From Chloroflexota bacterium (GTDB taxonomy: Bacteria > Chloroflexota > Dormibacteria > Dormibacterales > Dormibacteraceae), in assembly GCA_005880175.1 (NCBI GenBank), contig VBJR01000246.1:1-13241 (forward strand): a stretch of 13,241 nucleotides of DNA, written 5' to 3'. This document shows positions 7,292 to 13,241 of this stretch, piece after piece (the first letter of the stretch is position 1; every line of letters begins with the position of its first letter). The notes under the pieces were generated by a model, which searched no databases, was not told where the DNA came from, and saw only the letters and a program-made list of their open reading frames with translations. The position numbers and the translations under genes are program-made.

Positions 7292-7729
7292 ATGCCGGAC
7301 CTCGTGGGAACTTGGAAGCTGGTCTCGTGGCGGCGCATCGTGGACGGCGAGAAGGTCACGTATCCGCTGGGCGAGCATGCGACGGGTGTGCTGGTCTATG
7401 CGCCCGACGGAGCCATGGCGGTGACGATGATCGCCTCGGACCGCCCATCGATGCCCGACAACGACCCCCTCGGCGGTGACGAGCGGAAGCGCGCCGAAGC
7501 CTACTCGACCTGCCTGGCCTACGTCGGAACGTACGAGCTTCGAGCTGACGAGGTCGTGCACCGGATCGACGTGAGCCTCTATCCCAACTGGGCCGGCGAC
7601 GAGCAGGTCCGCCCGTTCACGTGCACGGAGAACAGCCTGGTCCTGCGTACGCCGCCGGTGCACGGCGAGAGCGGGACGGTCGTGAACGAGATGGCCTGGG
7701 CTCGCCAACCCCCGACAGCGCGGAGCTGA
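7292..7729 (+). CDS. Lipocalin-like domain protein
   Basis: A 145-residue protein with the pattern of the lipocalin-like family (PF13924-type): LVGTWKLVSW at residues 4-13, then a VTYPLGEHATGVLVYAPDGAM-type stretch (22-42), and later VGTYELRADEVVHRIDVSLYPNW-type strands. Such proteins form a small beta-barrel, are often encoded beside oxidoreductases or biosynthetic genes, and mostly have no established reaction; binding a small hydrophobic ligand is the usual proposal. ATG 7292 gives the expected N-terminus, directly ahead of the LVGTW motif. There is no ribosome-binding site upstream, so translation may be leaderless or weakly initiated. No signal peptide is seen. The gene is divergent from the GMC operon and is followed after 7 bases by a strong hairpin, which suggests it is transcribed as a single unit. 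Confidence 0.8.
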   Translation: MPDLVGTWKLVSWRRIVDGEKVTYPLGEHATGVLVYAPDGAMAVTMIASDRPSMPDNDPLGGDERKRAEAYSTCLAYVGTYELRADEVVHRIDVSLYPNWAGDEQVRPFTCTENSLVLRTPPVHGESGTVVNEMAWARQPPTARS

Positions 7730-7736
7730 CAGAACG

Positions 7737-7757
7737 AGCCGCGCCGCGAGCGCGGCT
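7737..7757 (+). terminator. Hairpin after the lipocalin-like gene
   Basis: AGCCGCGC (7737-7744) pairs perfectly with GCGCGGCT (7750-7757) around a 5-base loop, 8 bases after the stop codon. No T-run follows, as is common for actinobacterial terminators, so termination is inferred from position and stem strength. The rest of the 165-bp gap to 7894 shows no gene. It must carry the promoter of the next gene, but no convincing -35/-10 pair was found. Confidence 0.5.
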
Positions 7758-7883
7758 GTGTGTCGTCGTGCTCGTGGTTGATCGCGAGATGACGGTCAGA
7801 TGAGCGAGCGGGGACGGGGGGTCACGCGACCGTGTATTGAGCAAATGGCAAGAGCGGGACCGAGCAAAGAAAGGCTCATCAAC

Positions 7884-7889
7884 AGGAGG
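7884..7889 (+). promoter_or_regulatory. Ribosome-binding site AGGAGG for the third ferritin-like gene
   Basis: A consensus AGGAGG sits 5 bases before ATG 7895 and only 2 bases before the in-frame GTG 7892, so it decides in favour of ATG. It is the strongest ribosome-binding site in the window, unlike the overlapping starts of the minus-strand operon. Confidence 0.8.
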
Positions 7890-7894
7890 CCGTG

Positions 7895-9055
7895 ATGTCC
7901 GTCGTGGTGGAACAGATCGCCACCGACCCGGCCAGGCGCGACATCGCCTGGCTCCACCAGGCGCTGCAGTCCGCGATCGCGCTCGAGCATTCGACGCTGC
8001 CGCTCTACCTCTCCGCGATGTTCTCGCTGGAGGTGCAGAACTACCCGACGTACAACGCCATCCGCAGCGTGGTCATGGAGGAGATGGTGCACATGGCCAT
8101 CGCCGCCAACATGCTGGCGGCGATCGGCGGCTCGCCCCGCATCGAGGACCTGGATCCCTGCTATCCGTGCGTCGGCCTGCCCGGCGGCGCCGAGCCGGAC
8201 CTGCACATCGGGCTGGCCCAGCTCTCGCGCCGCCAGATCCAGAACTTCATGCGCCTGGAGGCCCCGCTGTTCCTGCTGCCCGACAGGTACCGCAAGGAGG
8301 GCTACCCCACGATCGGCCGGCTCTACACGGCGATCAAGGAGGCCATTGTCGCCAACGCGCCGGCGGTGCGGAACTCCTTCGCCGCCGGCGGACCCGCGAA
8401 CCAGGTCGGCGACAACATCGGGTTCACGACGATCACCGCGGCGGGCGGCGACCCGGTGGACCAGCTCGACCAGGCCATCGACGAGATCCTGGCCCAGGGC
8501 GAGGGCTCCACGTCCGACACCATCCAGGCCGGACCGGAGTACGAGAACGAGGAGTCCCACTACGGCAAGTTCGCCGAGCTGTGGTACGGCGCCCGCTACC
8601 AGGAGCCGAACCCGCCGGTGACGCTGAGCCGCAAGACCGAGCCGGAGTTCTTCAAGGGCTCCAGGATCACGTGGCCGGTCGTGGTAAACACGCTCGCGGT
8701 GCCGTCGGACGGCTACGCCCGCGTCCTGGCCCGGGACCCGAACGGGGTCGCCGTGACCAGGGACCTGGAGGCGTTCGACACCGTGTACACGCGGATCATG
8801 GCCGAGCTCGACACGATGTGGAACGGGCCCGCGGACACCCTGTGGCCCACGTTCGGCGAGGCAGTGAAGGGCATGACGGACCTGCGGGTGCTGTCCTGCT
8901 TCAACATCCTGCGCTACCACGTGCCGCCGCCGATCGTCGCCGAGCTGCCGCGGCTGTACCCGGACGAGTACCCGTTCCTGTCGGAGTACACGGACCTGGA
9001 CAGGCCCGTCTTCTACGGCCCGCGGTTCCGCAACCAGGCGGCTCCCGGGGCCTGA
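7895..9055 (+). CDS. Ferritin-like protein (VioB/RebD-type domain, PF12902), copy 3
   Basis: A 386-residue protein of the same family as those at 820-1905 and 3818-4894 but more diverged. It keeps Glu31 (ALEHSTLPLYL), Glu62/Glu63 with His66 (VMEEMVHMA), Glu203 (AQGEGS) and His222 (ESHYGKF), the same putative Glu, ExxH, Glu, His metal-site pattern. The SIGEFYEE segment of copy 2 is TIGRLYTA here, so acidic residues at that point are not conserved and are unlikely to be ligands. The C-terminal part (RLYPDEYPFLSEYTDLDRP and after) has no counterpart in the shorter paralogues. ATG 7895 is supported by AGGAGG. It lies on the opposite strand from the operon and heads a group with the DJ-1-family gene 79 bases downstream. 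The reaction is unknown; VioB/RebD-like oxidative coupling is one possibility, simple metal-dependent oxygenation another. Confidence 0.8.
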   Translation: MSVVVEQIATDPARRDIAWLHQALQSAIALEHSTLPLYLSAMFSLEVQNYPTYNAIRSVVMEEMVHMAIAANMLAAIGGSPRIEDLDPCYPCVGLPGGAEPDLHIGLAQLSRRQIQNFMRLEAPLFLLPDRYRKEGYPTIGRLYTAIKEAIVANAPAVRNSFAAGGPANQVGDNIGFTTITAAGGDPVDQLDQAIDEILAQGEGSTSDTIQAGPEYENEESHYGKFAELWYGARYQEPNPPVTLSRKTEPEFFKGSRITWPVVVNTLAVPSDGYARVLARDPNGVAVTRDLEAFDTVYTRIMAELDTMWNGPADTLWPTFGEAVKGMTDLRVLSCFNILRYHVPPPIVAELPRLYPDEYPFLSEYTDLDRPVFYGPRFRNQAAPGA

Positions 9056-9060
9056 CGCCG

Positions 9061-9084
9061 CGCCGGGAAGGTCCCTCCCCGGCG
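9061..9084 (+). other. Intergenic hairpin, possible attenuator or terminator
   Basis: CGCCGGG (9061-9067) pairs with CCCGGCG (9078-9084) around a 10-base loop, 6 bases after the ferritin-like stop. A second short inverted repeat follows (9095-9099 with 9110-9114). There is no T-run. The hairpins could reduce read-through into the DJ-1-family gene or stabilise the upstream transcript. Confidence 0.35.
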
Positions 9085-9121
9085 GCCACATCATCGGCTG
9101 CGGCCACCGAGCCGCGATGAG

Positions 9122-9127
9122 AAGGAG
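9122..9127 (+). promoter_or_regulatory. Ribosome-binding site AAGGAG deciding ATG 9135
   Basis: AAGGAG lies 7 bases before ATG 9135. The in-frame ATG at 9117 lies upstream of this site and has no Shine-Dalgarno sequence of its own, so the 9135 start is preferred. Confidence 0.75.
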
Positions 9128-9134
9128 CGTAGAC

Positions 9135-9860
9135 ATGCCTGACATCAAGTCGGTTGGAGTGCTGGCTTACCATCACTGCAGCGAGTCGGACACGATCATC
9201 CCCTGGGAGATCCTGACCGGCGTCAAGGTCTACCTGGAGACCGAGAAGAAGAAGGGCCCGCTCGACGTCAAGCTGGTCGCACTCAAGCCGGGCATGGTGG
9301 AGATGCAGATGGGCTCGCACGTGGAGCCCCACGCGGTGCTCGGCGACGAGCTGTACGACCTGTTCTACGTCCCCGGCGGCCGTGGCTCGGGCCCGGCGAC
9401 CAAGGACCCCGTCATCCTCGGCGCGATCAAGCGGCACTATGACAACGGCAAGTTCCTGGCCGCCAACTGCGTGGGCGTTGGCATCCTGCAGCGGGCGGGC
9501 GTGCTCGGCAAGACCCCGATCACGTGCAGCCCGCCCGTCTACCGCCGGCTGAAGGAGGAAGGCGCCAACGTCGCCGATCCGCGGCCGATGTGGCTGGGCG
9601 CGCCGGAGGCCCGGATCTGGACCACCGCCGGCGCCAGCGCCATCAACGCGGGCACCGTGGCGATGGTCAACTACCTGTTCGGCGACGAGATCGGCCACGA
9701 GATGTCGATGTGGTTCGACACGCGGGGCGAGACGGGCTACCAGCTCTTCGAGCGGCGCGGTCGCGAGTACTACGGCTACCCGGCCGCCGAGGCGAAGATC
9801 CAGGACGAGACGGCGGACATCCTGCTGCCGCCGCTCCCGGCCATGGCCCACCACCGCTAG
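9135..9860 (+). CDS. DJ-1/PfpI family protein, isonitrile-hydratase-like
   Basis: A 241-residue DJ-1/PfpI-superfamily protein. The nucleophile-elbow cysteine is Cys112 in AANCVGVGILQRAGVL, and YVPGGRGSG (78-86) is the preceding glycine-rich turn. Asp19, Pro23 and Glu25 in DTIIPWEIL align with the DxxGPxE motif of Pseudomonas isonitrile hydratase (InhA), in which an Asp and a Cys act in catalysis. The family hydrates isonitriles to N-formamides, but related proteins are glyoxalases, amidases or AraC-linked regulators, so the substrate is uncertain. No DNA-binding domain is fused. Length is near that of InhA, with an extra C-terminal stretch (ERRGREYYGYPAAEAKIQDE and after). Its position after a ferritin-like gene and before monooxygenase and VOC genes suggests small-molecule metabolism rather than stress chaperoning (inference). 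Confidence 0.8.
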   Translation: MPDIKSVGVLAYHHCSESDTIIPWEILTGVKVYLETEKKKGPLDVKLVALKPGMVEMQMGSHVEPHAVLGDELYDLFYVPGGRGSGPATKDPVILGAIKRHYDNGKFLAANCVGVGILQRAGVLGKTPITCSPPVYRRLKEEGANVADPRPMWLGAPEARIWTTAGASAINAGTVAMVNYLFGDEIGHEMSMWFDTRGETGYQLFERRGREYYGYPAAEAKIQDETADILLPPLPAMAHHR

Positions 9861-9906
9861 CGAACGCGGACGGAGCGCGCCCGGGCGTCCTCGGCAGCCG
9901 GGGCCC

Positions 9907-10146
9907 TTCGAGCGCCTCCTGAAGGCGCTGGTCAGGAACGTCCGGAAGAACGAGCCCGGCACCACGCTGTTCGAGCTCGTGCGGTCGCAGAACGCTCCGC
10001 GCACCTACCTGGTGATCGAGCAGTACCGGGACCAGGACGCGCTTGCGCTCCACTCCCGGTCGGACTACCTGAAGGCGACCGTCCCGGAGATGATGACGTA
10101 CCTGGAGGAGGAGCCGAAGCTCGACTCCTTCGACCCGGTCGAGTAG
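9907..10146 (+). pseudogene. 5'-truncated antibiotic biosynthesis monooxygenase (ABM) domain remnant
   Basis: A reading frame of about 79 codons ending at TAG 10144-10146 encodes an ABM/YgiN-like dimeric alpha/beta-barrel sequence: FERLLKALVRNVRKNEPG, TLFELVRSQNAPRTYLVIEQY, then DQDALALHSRSDYLKATVPE. The normal first beta strand and start codon are missing. Upstream in the same frame there is no ATG, GTG or TTG as far back as 9601, deep inside the DJ-1-family gene, and only 46 bases separate that gene's stop from the recognisable domain. The first internal start candidates are a CTG at 9919 and a GTG at 9979, neither with a ribosome-binding site. The 5' end therefore seems to have been lost by deletion, although the rest is free of stops and well conserved. 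Intact relatives act on quinone-like or polyketide substrates without a cofactor. Use of a rare start codon cannot be excluded. Confidence 0.7.
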
Positions 10147-10148
10147 GC

Positions 10149-10155
10149 GAGGAGG
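10149..10155 (+). promoter_or_regulatory. Ribosome-binding site GAGGAGG for the VOC gene
   Basis: GAGGAGG ends 5 bases before GTG 10161, supporting this GTG as the start. It begins 2 bases after the stop of the ABM remnant, consistent with the two genes having been co-transcribed. Confidence 0.75.
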
Positions 10156-10160
10156 CCGCC

Positions 10161-10631
10161 GTGACCGTTCCCACCTACTTCCACATCGGCGTGATCGTCC
10201 CGGACCTCGAGCGGGCGGCGGCCGACTTCTCCCGGGTCCTGGGCCTCACCTTCACCGATCCGGCCGTGGTCCACGTGCCCTGGTTCGTCGATCCGACGCC
10301 GCACGAGCACACCGTGCACGCGGTGTTCTCGGAGGACGGGCCGCCGTACTACGAGCTGATCCAGGCCGCCGGCGACGGCATCTTCTCCGCGAAGGAGGCC
10401 GGCCAGATCCTCTACCTGGGCATGTGGGAGTCCGACATGGCCGGCAGGATGCGGACGCTTCAGGAGAACGGCATCGGCATCGACGCCCAGCTCAAGGCGT
10501 CCGAGGACGCCGTCCCCTTCTGCATCATCACCAGGCCGGACGTGCTCGGCATCCGCCTCGAGTACGTGGACGAGAGCGCGCACCCGGGCATCGAGCGCTG
10601 GGTCCACACGGGCAAGTTCGAAGGCCTCTGA
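10161..10631 (+). CDS. VOC-family (glyoxalase/dioxygenase-fold) protein
   Basis: A 156-residue protein with two vicinal-oxygen-chelate half-modules. The first has FHIGVIVPDLERAAADF (residues 7-23), and Glu65 in YYELIQ is a usual metal-ligand position. The second half has Glu134 in IRLEYVDE. The second histidine ligand, normally at the start of module two (HHIAF type), appears to be replaced by Tyr85 (ILYLGMWESD), so the metal site is either three-ligand plus Tyr or non-canonical. It is close to Glyoxalase_4-type proteins of actinobacteria, which include epimerases, lyases and resistance proteins; the substrate cannot be assigned. GTG 10161 is supported by GAGGAGG. It lies 14 bases after the ABM remnant and is the last gene before the regulator. 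Confidence 0.85.
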   Translation: MTVPTYFHIGVIVPDLERAAADFSRVLGLTFTDPAVVHVPWFVDPTPHEHTVHAVFSEDGPPYYELIQAAGDGIFSAKEAGQILYLGMWESDMAGRMRTLQENGIGIDAQLKASEDAVPFCIITRPDVLGIRLEYVDESAHPGIERWVHTGKFEGL

Positions 10632-10758
10632 CGCCGCGTCGGACGGGCCTCAGCACAATCGGCCGGATCACGTCAGCGGCCGCCGCCGCCGACGGCGGCG
10701 AGCAGCTCCGGGCGCCGCGAGCGCAGCCGGAGGCCCAGCTCCCGCTTCGCGGGCGAGG
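10632..10758 (+). other. Intergenic region ahead of the regulator, with two inverted repeats
   Basis: This 127-bp gap holds a GC palindrome, CGCCGCCG-a-CGGCGGCG (10684-10700), and a short hairpin, CCCGC-TTC-GCGGG (10741-10753), ending 5 bases before ATG 10759. The first could terminate the VOC transcript although no T-run follows; the second could lie in the regulator's leader. No promoter boxes were recognised. Confidence 0.35.
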
Positions 10759-12738
10759 ATGCAGAATTGCCGGGTGCGAATCGGGCTGCTCGGGCCGTTC
10801 GAGGTCCGGACCGGCGATGGGACCGTGGTGGCGGTCCCCGGTGCCCGCTTGCGTGCGTTGCTGGCGGCGCTCGCCCTGGAGCCTGGCCGGATCGTCTCCC
10901 GGGAGCGGCTCGTGGACTGGATCTGGGGGCCACGGCCGCCCACTGACGAAGCCAATGCGGTGCAGGCGCTGGTATCCAGGCTGCGCAGGGTGCTGCCGGA
11001 CGGTGTGATCGAAGCCGAGGCCGGCGGATACCGGTTGGCGGTGGCTCCCGATGTCGTGGACGTGAGTCGTTTCGAGCACCTGGTGAGGCGGGCTCGTGCC
11101 GCCGAGCCCGCGGAGCGTTCGGACCTGCTGCGCTGTGCGCTGGAGCTGTGGCGCGGGTCGGCCATGGCGGACATCGCGCTGAGCGGCAGCGATGCGTTCG
11201 ACGCCGCGGTCGCGCGGCTGGACGAGCTGCACCTCGCCGCGCTCAGCGACCGGGTGGATGCCGACGTTCGCCTCGGCCGCGGTTCGGAGGTGGTCTCCGA
11301 GCTGACCGAGCTGGTTGCCACGCATCCGTTGCGGGAGGGGTTCGTCGCGGCGCTGATGCGCGCCCTGGCCGCCTCCGGACGAAGTGCCGAGGCCCTGACC
11401 GTGTACCAGCGGACCCGCGAGCGGCTGGTCGAGGAGCTGGGCGTCGACCCGTCGGCCGAGCTCTCCGCGCTGCACACGGCGGTGCTGCGGGGCGAGCTGG
11501 GCGAGCGGACGGAGAGCCGCAGGACGAATCTGCGAGCCGAGCTCACCAGCTTCGTCGGCAGGGACGACGACGTCGCCGCGGTCGCCGGTCTGATCTCCGG
11601 CCGCCGGCTGGTCACCTTGACGGGGCCGGGTGGTTCGGGCAAGACGCGGCTGGCCACGGAGACCGCGCGGACGCTCCTCGGTGACCTGCCCGATGGCGCG
11701 TGGTTGGTGGAGCTGGCCCCGGTGCGGGCGGGCGACGAGCTGGCGCAGGTCGCCCTCGCCGCGATGGGCCTGCGTGACCAGCCGCTGCTCGGTGGTGGCT
11801 CGGGTGGGGACTCCATGGATCGGCTCGTCGCCGCGGTTCGGGACCGCGGAGCTCTGCTGATCCTGGACAACTGCGAGCACGTGATCGACGCGGCCGCCGA
11901 CTTCGCGGACCGGCTGCTCAGGGAGTGCCGGCGGCTGCGGATCCTGGCCACGAGCCGGGAACCGCTCGGGATCACGGGAGAAGCGCTGTGGCAGGTGGAG
12001 CCGCTCGCGATGCCCGCGGCGGGGGCGCGCACCTCCGACGTCGCCTCCGCGCCCGCGGTGCGGCTGCTGCTGGACCGCGCCGGCGCGGTGCGCAAGCACA
12101 TCGGTTCCGACGAGGAAACCCTGTCCGCCATGGTGCGGATCTGCCAGGCGCTCGACGGCATCCCGCTCGCGATCGAGCTCGCCGCGGCGCGGCTGCGCAC
12201 GATGTCCCTCGACCAGCTGGCGAGTCGGCTCGACGACCGGTTCCGGTTGTTGACCGGGGGGAGCCGCACGGCGCTGCCCCGGCACAAGACGCTGCGCGCG
12301 GTCGTGGACTGGAGCTGGGAGCTGTTGACAGAGGCGGAGCGTGCCGTGCTGCGGCGGCTCGCGGTGTTCTCCGGCGGGGCGAGCCTGGAGGCCGTCGAGC
12401 GAGTGTGCGCCGACGACGTGCTCGCCGGGCAGCAGGTGCTCGACCTGTTGACCGCGTTGACGGAGAAGTCTCTCCTGGTCACCGGCGAGGGAGCGCCGCG
12501 CTACCGGATGCTCGGCACCATCAGAGAGTACGCGGCGGAGCGCCTCGCCGAGGCCGGGGAGACCGAGCTGCTGCGCCAGGCGCACCTCGGCTACTACACG
12601 GAGCTGGCGGAGACGGCTGACCCGCACCTCTGCGGGGCGCCATCGCCGATGGGCGGGCCCACGAGGCGATGCGGCTGGTCGCCGCCGGCGGCTGGTACTG
12701 GCTCCTCGGCGGGCACAGGGTCGAGGGCACGGAGTTGA
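10759..12738 (+). CDS. AfsR/SARP-type transcriptional regulator (HTH-BTAD-NTPase), frame-disrupted
   Basis: The open frame encodes 659 residues of an AfsR-like activator, commonly a pathway regulator of secondary metabolism. In order it has a winged-helix OmpR-type DNA-binding domain (about 6-95), a bacterial transcriptional activation domain (about 100-245, ending LGVDPSAELSALHTAVLRGE), and an NTPase domain with Walker A GPGGSGKT (289-296), Walker B LLILD (366-370) and ATSREPLG (397-404), followed by helical repeats. Homology runs to about Leu624 (TADPHL). The next 35 residues are an out-of-frame tail rich in Gly, Ser, Pro and Arg, ending at TGA 12736-12738. The normal continuation is found in another frame from about 12630. 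GTG 10774 (VRIGLLGPF) is an alternative start that fits the usual family N-terminus better; neither start has a good ribosome-binding site. The DNA-binding and NTPase domains are intact, so a truncated protein might still act. Confidence 0.8.
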   Translation: MQNCRVRIGLLGPFEVRTGDGTVVAVPGARLRALLAALALEPGRIVSRERLVDWIWGPRPPTDEANAVQALVSRLRRVLPDGVIEAEAGGYRLAVAPDVVDVSRFEHLVRRARAAEPAERSDLLRCALELWRGSAMADIALSGSDAFDAAVARLDELHLAALSDRVDADVRLGRGSEVVSELTELVATHPLREGFVAALMRALAASGRSAEALTVYQRTRERLVEELGVDPSAELSALHTAVLRGELGERTESRRTNLRAELTSFVGRDDDVAAVAGLISGRRLVTLTGPGGSGKTRLATETARTLLGDLPDGAWLVELAPVRAGDELAQVALAAMGLRDQPLLGGGSGGDSMDRLVAAVRDRGALLILDNCEHVIDAAADFADRLLRECRRLRILATSREPLGITGEALWQVEPLAMPAAGARTSDVASAPAVRLLLDRAGAVRKHIGSDEETLSAMVRICQALDGIPLAIELAAARLRTMSLDQLASRLDDRFRLLTGGSRTALPRHKTLRAVVDWSWELLTEAERAVLRRLAVFSGGASLEAVERVCADDVLAGQQVLDLLTALTEKSLLVTGEGAPRYRMLGTIREYAAERLAEAGETELLRQAHLGYYTELAETADPHLCGAPSPMGGPTRRCGWSPPAAGTGSSAGTGSRARS

Positions 12739-13241
12739 GCATCGCGGCCGCCTCGCTGGCCGGTGAGGTACCCGACGAGGTCCGGGCGACGGCGTACCTC
12801 GTCGTGGCGGTGTTCGTGACGTCCCGTCCCGGCCACGATCAATACGACGCGCAGGAGTGGATCCGCGAGTCGTACCGGCTCACCCGCCCCGGTCCGCTTC
12901 GGAACCCGCTCCTCGGGTTCGTCGAGCCGCTGTACGTGGCGCTCCTCGAGCCTTCGGAGCTTCCGTCCGCGTTCGAGACGCTGCTCGCTGACGGCGACCC
13001 GTGGGTGCGCGCGCTGGCCAGGCTCGACCGGGCTCGATTTCGGCTCAAGTTGGGAGCCTCGGACTCCGACGTGGACGCCGACCTGGAGGCTGCGCTCGCC
13101 GCGTTCCGCGCCGTCGGTGAGCGGTGGGGGATCTCGTTCGCGCTGACCAGCCTGGCCGAGCGGATCGCCACGCGCGGCGAGTTCCTCCGCGCGTGCGAAC
13201 GCTACGAGGAGGCGGTCGAGGCGCTGACCGAGGTGGGCGCG
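12630..13241 (+). pseudogene. Out-of-frame C-terminal part of the AfsR-type regulator, continuing past the window
   Basis: From CTG 12630 a second frame stays open for 204 codons to the last base of the window. It reads LRGAIADGRAHEAMRLVAAGGWYWLLGGHR at its start, which is the helical-repeat region expected after the NTPase part of AfsR-type proteins. Later segments such as AFRAVGERWGISFALTSLAER and ACERYEEAVEALTEVGA are TPR-like. In intact relatives a segment of about 20 residues (typically containing WLxRLxAEHDN) joins TADPHL to LRGAI; it is absent here, so the break looks like a deletion with frame change rather than a one-base error (inference). Codon use matches the upstream frame. An internal ATG in this frame at about 12672 could allow a separate product but has no clear ribosome-binding site. 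Confidence 0.75.

Noticed and set aside
7796..9148. 450-codon minus-strand open frame opposite the third ferritin-like gene
   Set aside because: There is no family resemblance, and the plus-strand gene has AGGAGG and conserved metal-site residues.
10684..10700. GC palindrome as a definite terminator or operator
   Set aside because: There is only a one-base centre and no T-run, and such runs of CCG/CGG triplets are common in this DNA; noted only within the intergenic entry.
10528..12627. 699-codon minus-strand open frame opposite the regulator
   Set aside because: It has an Arg/Gln/Pro-rich shadow composition; the plus strand encodes clear HTH, BTAD and Walker motifs.
1..13241. CRISPR array, tRNA, rRNA, insertion sequence or attachment site
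   Set aside because: No repeat-spacer pattern, tRNA-like cloverleaf, rRNA-like stretch, transposase-like protein or terminal inverted repeats were seen by reading.

Overview
The window is very GC-rich DNA with GTG and TTG starts, four-base stop/start overlaps and an AfsR/BTAD-type regulator. This points to an actinomycete, but nothing here fixes the genus. No rRNA, tRNA, CRISPR array or insertion sequence was seen. Every protein assignment was made by reading translated sequence, without database searches.

Left two thirds (positions 7136 down to 1, minus strand): a tightly packed seven-gene operon. In order of transcription it holds a small subunit of the FAD-linked sorbitol-dehydrogenase type, a GMC flavin oxidoreductase, a ferritin-like (VioB/RebD-type, PF12902) protein, a second GMC oxidoreductase, a second ferritin-like protein, a second small subunit, and the start of an IolE-like TIM-barrel gene cut by the window edge. 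Neighbours overlap by 4 or 8 bases or lie 15 to 16 bases apart. Three gene families are therefore each present twice, as a rearranged duplication. Both GMC proteins carry C-x5-C-x3-C, the spacing of the 3Fe-4S ligands in Burkholderia-type FAD glucose dehydrogenase.

Right part (plus strand): across a 155-bp divergent intergenic region lie a lipocalin-like protein followed by a hairpin, a third ferritin-like protein, a DJ-1/PfpI protein with isonitrile-hydratase-like catalytic residues, a 5'-truncated antibiotic-biosynthesis-monooxygenase remnant with no start codon, a VOC (glyoxalase-fold) protein, and a large AfsR-type regulator. The regulator's frame is broken near 12630 but continues, recognisably, in another frame to the window end.

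Working model (inference): the GMC/small-subunit pairs oxidise a sugar, cyclitol or glycoside to a keto product, and the IolE-like enzyme dehydrates or isomerises it. The ferritin-like proteins would add a metal-dependent oxidative or coupling step that I cannot assign. The DJ-1, VOC and monooxygenase-type genes look like tailoring or small-molecule catabolic functions. The combination of two GMC/small-subunit pairs with three ferritin-like paralogues is the most unusual part of the window.
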